Origin: PFL42 sp964492235
GTDB lineage: Bacteria > Chloroflexota > Anaerolineae > Anaerolineales > E44-bin32
Direction of reading: 5' to 3'
DNA length: 12,825 bases
NCBI GenBank assembly: GCA_964492235.1
Contig: CAZBJQ010000084.1
Span: 1 to 12,825, forward strand
Notes under the pieces: generated by a model
Database searches by the model: none
The model's input: only the letters and a program-made list of their open reading frames with translations
What the model was told of the DNA's origin: nothing
Translations under genes and position numbers: made by a program
Shown: positions 6,617 to 12,825 of the stretch, piece after piece
Position numbering within the stretch: the first letter of the stretch is position 1
How the letters are laid out: every line of letters begins with the position of its first letter

Positions 6617-9600
6617 TCAAACCGTGAAACCGAGCTCGCTGTACCGGCCGAGCTTGTCGAGAGCGAGCTGGACAAATGGATACAGTTCGTCCCCGAACGC
6701 GTGATGCTCGCGCCCGGCGGCCTGCCAGGTGTCGATGGCCTCCGTGAACCTGCCGAGCTTCTCGTATACGCACCCGAGCCGGTAGAGGACCTCTGCGCTG
6801 GTGCTCGCAGTGGGCCGTCCCACGCCGTGGTTCTTAGGGTAGTCCAGAGCCAGCCGATAGTCCTGAGCGGCGTCCTCCAGACGGTCAGCCTTCAGGTGGG
6901 CCCCGGCCCGCAACAGGAGCGCTCGGACGTAGACCCGGTGGAAGCTCTGATCCATTTCGAGAGGGACGAATTCCTCCGCCGCAAGAATTCGCAGCACCTC
7001 CTCATGCATTCCGAGCTCCACCATCATGGAGAGCATCCGCTTACGGACATCCTCGCGGGGTGGATCGAGTCGGCGCATCGCCGTCAGCAGCTCGAGGCGC
7101 TCCTCGCCCAAGTCTTGTTCGGAGTAGATGCTGTCAAGAATCAGATACAGGTCCTGATTCCCCGAATTCAGCCGCAAGCCCTGTTGCAGCAGCCCCGTCG
7201 CCAGCGCCCGGTCGTGCTTCACATTCCAGGCGTAAAGGCTCAGATTGCGGAGAAGGACGTCGAAGTCGGGGAGCTGCTCCCGGGCATCCTTCCACAGCCC
7301 GGCTGCGTCGGTGAACCGCTGGTGGGCGTAGTAGAAGGTCCCCAGGTAGTACTTGGCCTTCGCATGGGGAGCGGCACGCTGCAGGTGATGGTGCAGGGCG
7401 ACGATCTCCCACAGCCGGCTGGGAAACACCAGATCAGGACCGGCCTGGTCGGCCATCTCCGTCCAGCGCAGCGCCTGTTCTTCGTCCCCGATGGCTGTAC
7501 AGATGAAGGCTGCGAGATAGCAGCCCATAGGATGGTGCCAACCCGGGCTGGCATCTGTCAGGACTGCCAGGGCATCGTGGTACAAGCCCCAATCCAGATA
7601 GAAGCCTGCCAGGTCCAGATGGTATTGGCGATCGTCTGCCAGCAAGCGTTCTAACGTCTGCAGCATCGAAACGCCCGCCGCAGGATCTAGCAGGCTGGCC
7701 TCGCGGAGAGCGGCAAGGCAGAGCGGATCGGCCGAGAGGACAGTTCGCAGGGCTGCGCTTGCAGCGTCCGTTTGGCCAGCGCGGCCAAGGGCAACGGCCA
7801 GGAGCAGGGAGTCCTGGATGGATCGGGTCTCCCCGCTGCCGGCGTTGCGAACCAGGGCGGAGGCGTCGTCCCACCTGCCCTCCAACAAGGCGACTCCGGC
7901 CAGGCCGCGTTGGGCGGCCGACCAGAGAGGGTCCTGCCGCGCAACGGCGGCATAGTGCCCGGCCGCGGCGCGGGGATCTCCAAGATACCGGCAGAGCAGG
8001 CCCAGGTAGTACCGGGCCTCGGCTGCGCCGCTGCGGGCCGCTCCTTCGAGATGTCGTCGAGCGGACTCGAAGTCGGCGGCTCGGAGCATCATCAGGCCAA
8101 GCCGCAGATGAGCCGGGGCATAGTCGCCCGCTGCCTCCAGCGCCCGGCGGTAGTCCTCGAGGGCCTGAAGGCGGTTGTCCAGTTTCTCGTGTTCAACCCC
8201 TTGACGGAAGAACCCGTCCGGGCCGCCGCCGGTGGGCTCATGCAAGGCGGCTGCTGGTTCGATGGGTCCGGCCCCTCGGTCGTGGACGAATTCCAGCACG
8301 ACCCTCCCAGCCGGGTCAGTGATGCGAAGCGAGAGCGGCCGGTCAGCCAGCAGACGCGGGTCGATCCCTGTCGAGTGAGACCACGGGCTCTCCGGCGCGC
8401 ACGAGATCTTCTCGTCGATCAGCGACTGGCCGGGAAGCCCGACGGTCAGATGGAGATCCTGCATGGGGCGGACCGGACAGAGGCCGACGAGCAGTTGCAT
8501 CCGGTCGTCGTCACCCTGGGCTACGGCCAGGCGGGCGCCGGCCTCGGGGGTGGCACAGGAGAGCCCCCCGAGGCCCCGCAAAGGAAGCCACCATTCCCGC
8601 CATGACCGGGTCTCGCCGGGAGGCATGAACTCGAAATCGAGCTGGGTCTCCATGGCCCCGCATTGGGTTTCGGCGTAGAGCGAGCCGTCGTCGGTGAGCG
8701 CGGTCTGGTTGACGATGCCGACCTCTGACCTTCCCCAGGACCACAGCTTCATGCCGGCGACATCGGCGGCGTCGGCGAAATGGGCGTATCCGGCATTGCG
8801 CGAGTGTTGCCAGGAGCCGAAGAAGTCGGCGGCCACCTGACGGCCGAAGATGGACACTTGGGCGAGCATGTCCTTCTCCCAGCGGAAGTTGACCGGTGCA
8901 TGCATGCGCAGCGCCGGCCACATCGGCACGCCCTCCATGCCTGGCAGGCCGGGTTGGCCCGCGATCAGGTCCAGGCGGGCGATCGGCCAAGAGGCGGTGC
9001 CGGCGAATTCATAAGAGCGGACCCGCCGCATCGGATAGATGAATTCGGTCTGATCATCCGAGGGCAGGGATGCGTTCGTCCAGTAGTGGTAGCGACCGGG
9101 AAGCGGCGTGGGGTTGGAGAGGCGAACATCCTGAGCGACGGCGCAGCGCTCCGGGAACAAGCTGAGGGCGACGGTCCAACGCAGGCCGGACAAGTGCTCG
9201 ATTCCGCCGACATGGATCGAAGCGCTGCCATCGGCATGCTCCGTCATCGCCCAATTGACCGGGCTGGCCGTGGTAGGTGCGTGTGCCACAGGGAAGCTGA
9301 ACTCGAGGCCGCCAGAGAAGAAGGCGCCCCGGATGGCCAGCGGCGAGAATCGGATCACCGGGTTCTTATAGAACACTTCCTGCCCGGCGATCTTGTCGTA
9401 GAGGGAGTACACCCTGCCTCCCAATTCGGGCAGGACGATCAGCCGAAGATAGCGATTCTCAAGCTCGAGCGTGCGGTAGCGAGTCTCGCTCGGCGTCGAG
9501 GCCATCTCATCTTGGAGGGTGTAGGGGTAGATGTGCGCGACCCCGTACTGCGAATGAAAGACCGGGTTCCGGTTTTCGCCCAGCAGTCGGTAGGTGGGGA

Positions 9601-9658
9601 GCGTCAGGTCGCCGCGGCGGCATTCGACCTTCGCCAGCTCGCTATCGCGGTCTGCCAC
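6617..9658 (-). CDS. DUF5107 domain protein with C-terminal TPR array
   Basis: A 1013-residue cytoplasmic protein without signal peptide. Residues about 36-345 match the DUF5107 family, a predicted galactose-mutarotase-like beta-sandwich that probably binds carbohydrate: ENRYLRLIVLPELGGRVYSL (67-86), GGLEFSFPVAH (116-126), YWTNAS (192-197), and FFGSWQHSRNAG (279-290) with LWSWGR (305-310). A linker of beta character runs to about 460. From about 480 to the end are many helical TPR-like repeats, for example NRLQALEDYRRALE (495-508), then pairs with the A-x-x-Y-x-x-A-L pattern to the C terminus. The position between ABC permeases and sugar-modifying enzymes supports a role in handling the imported sugar; enzymatic activity (mutarotase, lyase or hydrolase) is unproven. 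The start is GTG, with GGAG 7 nt upstream, 34 nt after the permease stop. Confidence 0.85.
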   Translation of the reverse strand: MADRDSELAKVECRRGDLTLPTYRLLGENRNPVFHSQYGVAHIYPYTLQDEMASTPSETRYRTLELENRYLRLIVLPELGGRVYSLYDKIAGQEVFYKNPVIRFSPLAIRGAFFSGGLEFSFPVAHAPTTASPVNWAMTEHADGSASIHVGGIEHLSGLRWTVALSLFPERCAVAQDVRLSNPTPLPGRYHYWTNASLPSDDQTEFIYPMRRVRSYEFAGTASWPIARLDLIAGQPGLPGMEGVPMWPALRMHAPVNFRWEKDMLAQVSIFGRQVAADFFGSWQHSRNAGYAHFADAADVAGMKLWSWGRSEVGIVNQTALTDDGSLYAETQCGAMETQLDFEFMPPGETRSWREWWLPLRGLGGLSCATPEAGARLAVAQGDDDRMQLLVGLCPVRPMQDLHLTVGLPGQSLIDEKISCAPESPWSHSTGIDPRLLADRPLSLRITDPAGRVVLEFVHDRGAGPIEPAAALHEPTGGGPDGFFRQGVEHEKLDNRLQALEDYRRALEAAGDYAPAHLRLGLMMLRAADFESARRHLEGAARSGAAEARYYLGLLCRYLGDPRAAAGHYAAVARQDPLWSAAQRGLAGVALLEGRWDDASALVRNAGSGETRSIQDSLLLAVALGRAGQTDAASAALRTVLSADPLCLAALREASLLDPAAGVSMLQTLERLLADDRQYHLDLAGFYLDWGLYHDALAVLTDASPGWHHPMGCYLAAFICTAIGDEEQALRWTEMADQAGPDLVFPSRLWEIVALHHHLQRAAPHAKAKYYLGTFYYAHQRFTDAAGLWKDAREQLPDFDVLLRNLSLYAWNVKHDRALATGLLQQGLRLNSGNQDLYLILDSIYSEQDLGEERLELLTAMRRLDPPREDVRKRMLSMMVELGMHEEVLRILAAEEFVPLEMDQSFHRVYVRALLLRAGAHLKADRLEDAAQDYRLALDYPKNHGVGRPTASTSAEVLYRLGCVYEKLGRFTEAIDTWQAAGREHHAFGDELYPFVQLALDKLGRYSELGFTV

Positions 9659-9691
9659 AGTGCTTCTCCAGCGCCGATCGCCAGAATCGGC

Positions 9692-10591
9692 CTAGCGGAA
9701 GGTGATCGAAGTCGATAGTCCTTCGGTCAGCCACCGCCGCAGCGCGAGTGCCAGGATCAGCGGCGGGATCAAGCCCAGGGTGATGGCCACGGAGATCAGG
9801 GTGTAGCTGGCGTCGGGATTGCCGGCGATGGACGAGATGATGACCGGGCCGGTCTGAGAGTCGATCGACTGGGTCAGGAAACGGGCGAAGAGGAACTCGT
9901 TGTAGGAAGTCATGAAGGCGAAGGCCGCAGCGGCCACGAAGCCGGGAAGGGCGATGGGAATGACCACGCGCGTCAAAGCCTGCAGCGTATTGCAGCCGTC
10001 GATGTGGGCGGCATCCTCGAAGTCCCGGGGAATGCCGTTGAAGTACGACGTGAGGAACCAGATGGTGAAGGGGAGCGTCAGCGCCAGGTAGATGAGGATC
10101 AGTGAAAGGTGGGTATCGAGAAGCCCCAGCGTCTGGATGATAACGTAGTAGGGGATGGCCACGGCCATTACAGGCAGCAAGCGGCTGCCCAGGATGAAAT
10201 TCAGCAAGGCCGTCTTGCCGCGGAAGCGCCTGCGGGCGAAGGTGTAGGCGGCGACCGAACCGATCACCAGGTTAACGGCCATCACCGAGGTTGCAACGAT
10301 AAAGCTGTTCTTGAGGGCAGCAGGGATCAAGCGCGCCTCCTGAGAAATTCGGCTGCGCAGCTGGCCTTTGACCTCATAGGCGGTGGGAATTTTCCCGGTG
10401 AATACGTAGTTGTAGTTGTCGAGGGTCGGGTTCTGAGGAATAATGCGCGGAGGGTGGCGCAGAAGCTCGTTCTCGCCCTGGATGCTGGCCACGGCGACCC
10501 ACACCAGCGGCCCAACGATGAAGACGATCAGCAGCGCTGCCAGGGAGTTAAGAAGGATCGCCTCGGCCTTGCGGGTGAGCTTCTGGTTCAT
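9692..10591 (-). CDS. Carbohydrate ABC transporter permease, MalG type
   Basis: A 299-residue inner-membrane protein of the binding-protein-dependent permease family, CUT1 class. Seen directly: a first hydrophobic segment at 12-36, a periplasmic stretch, then about five further membrane segments (about 92-118, 127-153, 160-182, 212-232, 265-285). The cytoplasmic EAA loop is at 192-217 (EDAAHIDG then IPIALPG), which docks the ATPase. It pairs with the MalF-type permease encoded just upstream to form the channel for the sugar delivered by the binding protein. The first periplasmic loop (about 40-90) is somewhat longer than in short MalG proteins. The gene begins 22 nt after the neighbour's stop, with GGGAGG about 11 nt before its ATG. 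Confidence 0.95.
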   Translation of the reverse strand: MNQKLTRKAEAILLNSLAALLIVFIVGPLVWVAVASIQGENELLRHPPRIIPQNPTLDNYNYVFTGKIPTAYEVKGQLRSRISQEARLIPAALKNSFIVATSVMAVNLVIGSVAAYTFARRRFRGKTALLNFILGSRLLPVMAVAIPYYVIIQTLGLLDTHLSLILIYLALTLPFTIWFLTSYFNGIPRDFEDAAHIDGCNTLQALTRVVIPIALPGFVAAAAFAFMTSYNEFLFARFLTQSIDSQTGPVIISSIAGNPDASYTLISVAITLGLIPPLILALALRRWLTEGLSTSITFR

Positions 10592-10613
10592 GGGGCAGTA
10601 TGCCTCCCTGCGG

Positions 10614-11534
10614 CTACGAGGTGACTTCTTCCGGTTTCAGGGCTCGCAGGTAGAACACGATCAAGACCAGTGTGATGGCTGCGATCAGAATGGCCAGGGC
10701 GATACCGTGCCCGAGGTTCAGGCCCTTGAAGATCTCGGCATAGGCGAACCAGCTGATAAGCGCCGTCGAGTTGGCCGGACCGCCGCCGGTCATCACATAG
10801 ATCGTGTCGAACGTCAGGATGGCTGTCATGGTCTCGTAGACGATGACAATCAGGAAGACGGGGCGGAGCAAAGGTACCTTAACGTAGCGGAATATCTTCC
10901 AGGCCCCGCCGCCGTCAATCTTGGCGGCCTCGTAGTACTCGTCGGGTATCAACTGCAGACCCGCCAGGAAGAAGATCGCCACCAGCGGGCCCTCTTTCCA
11001 GATGAAGGCCATGATCAGGCTGACCTTGGCCAGTGTGGGGTCGGCCAGGAAGGGGATGTAACTGTCGATGATGCCGAGGGCGAAGAGCACTCCGTTGAGA
11101 ATTCCAAAGTCGGCGTTGAGGATCCATTTCCACAGCAGGCCGCTGACCACTGCCGGCAGGGCCCAGGGGAGCAGGATGACGATCGTAAGCGCACTCGCCA
11201 GCCTGACGCGGGAGTTCAGCAGCAGCGCCACACCCAGCCCGTAGACAACCACGCCGGCGACGGCCGCCAGGGTGTAGATGGCGGTGATCTGGATCGAGTT
11301 CTTGAAGTAGTAGCTCGTCAGGACCTCGATGAAATTGCCGAGCCCGACGAAGGGGTGGTCGTTGGGCCGGGTCAGCAGGTACTTGAAGAAGCTCATGCGA
11401 ACGGCGTGCATGATCGGGTAGATGGCGAACAAGGCGATAACCATGACGACCGGAAGGATGGAGAGGTATGGATAGACTCGTCGGCCGAACCTGAGTCCGT
11501 GGCGCTTCATGGCTGGTGCCGGATAGGACGCCAT
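10614..11534 (-). CDS. Carbohydrate ABC transporter permease, MalF/UgpA type
   Basis: A 306-residue inner-membrane permease of the CUT1 class. Six membrane segments are visible (about 22-43, 82-106, 113-134, 170-195, 226-247 and 275-297). The EAA loop at 202-225 (EAAKIDGGGAW ending PLLRP) is the ATPase contact site. It is a short MalF-type protein, without the large periplasmic P2 domain of E. coli MalF. The start at 11534 is supported by GGAGG about 9 nt upstream; Met9 (11510) is an alternative start. It follows the binding-protein gene after a 92-nt gap that holds an 11-bp hairpin, which probably lowers permease expression relative to the binding protein. The substrate is unknown: CUT1 systems take up oligosaccharides, glycosides, polyols or glycerol-3-phosphate. 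Confidence 0.95.
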   Translation of the reverse strand: MASYPAPAMKRHGLRFGRRVYPYLSILPVVMVIALFAIYPIMHAVRMSFFKYLLTRPNDHPFVGLGNFIEVLTSYYFKNSIQITAIYTLAAVAGVVVYGLGVALLLNSRVRLASALTIVILLPWALPAVVSGLLWKWILNADFGILNGVLFALGIIDSYIPFLADPTLAKVSLIMAFIWKEGPLVAIFFLAGLQLIPDEYYEAAKIDGGGAWKIFRYVKVPLLRPVFLIVIVYETMTAILTFDTIYVMTGGGPANSTALISWFAYAEIFKGLNLGHGIALAILIAAITLVLIVFYLRALKPEEVTS

Positions 11535-11571
11535 TCCTGTCGACCTCCGCTTCCATCCTGAAACGAAGGAC

Positions 11572-11608
11572 GGAGGGCAACCTGCTCGGTGAACGGCGGT
11601 TGCCCTCC
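11572..11608 (-). terminator. Intercistronic 11-bp hairpin between binding-protein and permease genes
   Basis: GGAGGGCAACC (11572-11582) and GGTTGCCCTCC (11598-11608) are perfect inverted copies around a 15-nt loop. It starts 19 bases past the stop of the solute-binding protein gene. On the minus strand it is followed by a short T-containing stretch (GTCCTTCGTTTC), not a clear T-tract. Such hairpins after SBP genes commonly stabilise the upstream message or attenuate read-through, giving more binding protein than permease. Confidence 0.6.
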
Positions 11609-11626
11609 ATCCGACGCATGCTGCGC

Positions 11627-12825
11627 CTACTGCTGAGCTAGTTCATTCCACTTGGCGGCCATGTTGTTGAGCGAGTCCATTGTGCTCTGCTGGCCGAGAA
11701 TGGCCTTGTGGACCTCGGCCCGGGTGAAGACGTCCCAGGCCCCGAACCATGGCGTGAGGCCTTCCTTGGCCCGCGCTAGTTCGGCCTGCTGCTTGATCAC
11801 AGCCACATCCCCCCACTTGCCGAAGGCGTCCTTGACTTCGGCGTCGTCAAACAGGGGGAGCTGGGCGAAGCCGAGGCCGTTCTCAACGGCCCAGCGCTTG
11901 ACAACGGTGTAGCTGCCGTCGGTCTTACCGCCGAAGTACTCGAGGAACTTCCAGGCGCAGTCGAGGGCTGCATCGCCCAGCTCGGCCACGCCGGGGGTCA
12001 TGGCGTAGAAGCGGACATAGCCGACCGTCGAATGGCTGTCGCCGGGCATGAGCGCTATCTTGAACTTGCCGGCGAAGGAGCCGCTCTCGGGCTTGTTCAG
12101 CTCCGCCATGTTGTACTGCGGCAGGATGGTGAAGGTATGGGCGCCGGACTGCATGCTCTTGACCTGATCGATCTCGGCGGTCTGCAGGCTGGCGGGATCG
12201 AGGAGGCCGGCGTCATAGGCTTCCTTGAGCCACTGGATCGCCTCGAAGGCGGCACTGCCTTCCTGGGCGAACGTCGGCTGATTGGCGGCATCGAACAAAG
12301 CGCCCTCACCCGTGTGGCGGCCGTAGATCATGGAGATCATGGCCTCGATGGAGGCACCTTCCGACTGCGAGAAGGCAAGGATCATCGGGTATTCGGTGAT
12401 TCCTTGCTCCTTCAGCGCCACCGACATATCCCACACGTCTTGCCAGGACTGCGGGGGAGCATCGAAGCCCGCTTGTATCAACTGGTCTTCATTGTAGACG
12501 AAGTCGATCGTGTCGGCGTAGTAGGACAGGCCGTACACGTGATCGTTGTAGGTCATTCCCTGAAGGGCGTACGGGGCCAACTCACCGCTGTAGCCGGTGA
12601 CCTGGGGGAACGATTCGTCGATGGGGGCCAACCATTCGGCTGAGGCCCACTCCTGCAGCCAGTGGTCCGACCCGTAGAGCAGCGGCGGGGGGTCGCCGGC
12701 GGCGAACCGTCCGACCATCGTGTCATGGTAGTCCAGCCAGGAGTAGTCCTTGAGGTTAATCTGACAGGCCGGGTTGGCTGCCTGGAAGTTGTTGATGTTG
12801 TCCTGAATGGTCTCGAGTCCGTAGG
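11627..12825 (-). CDS. Extracellular sugar-binding protein of ABC transporter (5' end outside window)
   Basis: The reading frame is open to the right edge (398 residues visible), so the gene starts outside the window. The Met at 12718 is internal: the 35 codons before it continue the same protein in frame. It belongs to the family 1 solute-binding proteins (SBP_bac_1/8, CUT1). Signs of this are the aromatic-rich KDYSWLDYHDTMVGRFAAGD region, the VYGLSYYADTIDFVYNEDQL stretch typical of the hinge-side sugar pocket, and the ILPQYNMAELNKPESG and GLTPWFGAWDVF regions. The signal peptide and lipobox, expected in this family, lie outside the window. It captures the sugar outside the membrane and hands it to the two permeases encoded downstream. 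The last codons, KWNELAQQ, are an ordinary C-terminal helix. Confidence 0.9.
   Translation of the reverse strand, partial: YGLETIQDNINNFQAANPACQINLKDYSWLDYHDTMVGRFAAGDPPPLLYGSDHWLQEWASAEWLAPIDESFPQVTGYSGELAPYALQGMTYNDHVYGLSYYADTIDFVYNEDQLIQAGFDAPPQSWQDVWDMSVALKEQGITEYPMILAFSQSEGASIEAMISMIYGRHTGEGALFDAANQPTFAQEGSAAFEAIQWLKEAYDAGLLDPASLQTAEIDQVKSMQSGAHTFTILPQYNMAELNKPESGSFAGKFKIALMPGDSHSTVGYVRFYAMTPGVAELGDAALDCAWKFLEYFGGKTDGSYTVVKRWAVENGLGFAQLPLFDDAEVKDAFGKWGDVAVIKQQAELARAKEGLTPWFGAWDVFTRAEVHKAILGQQSTMDSLNNMAAKWNELAQQ

Noticed and set aside
6608..9718. Several plus-strand open frames of 180-350 codons
   Set aside because: All are opposite the DUF5107-TPR gene, show no domain motifs, and have the composition of antisense frames in GC-rich DNA.
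4020..12825. TGA read as Trp or Gly genome-wide
   Set aside because: TGA ends the genes at 4545, 4674, 5745 and 6617 at expected lengths, and Trp is encoded by TGG throughout, so the standard code applies.
1..12825. tRNA, rRNA, CRISPR array, insertion sequence or phage genes
   Set aside because: Looked for cloverleaf-like ends, regularly spaced repeats, transposase or integrase motifs and terminal repeats; none seen.

Overview
The window is GC-rich, densely coded bacterial DNA. It most resembles an uncultured Chloroflexota (Anaerolineae-type) genome: a CapA-like lipoprotein with degenerate metal ligands, a fused formiminotransferase-cyclodeaminase, a DUF5107-TPR protein inside a sugar ABC operon, and GTG starts. 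This placement is an inference from gene content and protein style; there is no rRNA or other marker gene.

Layout. Positions 1-345 hold no gene I can support, but contain a good sigma70-like promoter candidate. At 346-2019 (+) is a secreted CapA-family lipoprotein. It converges on a formiminotransferase-cyclodeaminase at 2132-3658 (-). A 361-base divergent regulatory region (3659-4019) separates that gene from a lipoprotein-anchored thioredoxin (4020-4547, +). From 4674 to the right edge everything is on the minus strand and reads as one operon, transcribed right to left: sugar-binding lipoprotein-type SBP (5' end cut off by the window), MalF-type permease, MalG-type permease, a 1013-residue DUF5107-TPR protein, a glutamine-amidotransferase-like (ThuA-like) protein and a Gfo/Idh/MocA dehydrogenase. 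The first two genes are separated by an 11-bp hairpin, and the last two touch stop-to-start. The operon probably imports an unidentified sugar or polyol and oxidises it in the cytoplasm. No ATPase (MsmX/UgpC type) is present in the window.

Main finding. The thioredoxin gene carries an in-frame TGA (4305-4307) exactly where the first cysteine of the CXXC active site belongs, giving W-[TGA]-P-T-C. Everything else in the fold is intact: lipobox, linker, second Cys, cis-Pro and the C-terminal strands. A hairpin begins just after the TGA, with its apical loop 26 nt downstream and a G at loop position 2, which fits the bacterial SECIS pattern. The simplest reading is a selenocysteine-containing, membrane-anchored thioredoxin (UXXC). 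A point mutation or base-call error (TGC to TGA) is the main alternative. Other genes here end in TGA, including this one, so global recoding of TGA is unlikely.

An 18-bp perfect hairpin (4613-4651) separates the thioredoxin gene from the convergent sugar operon.
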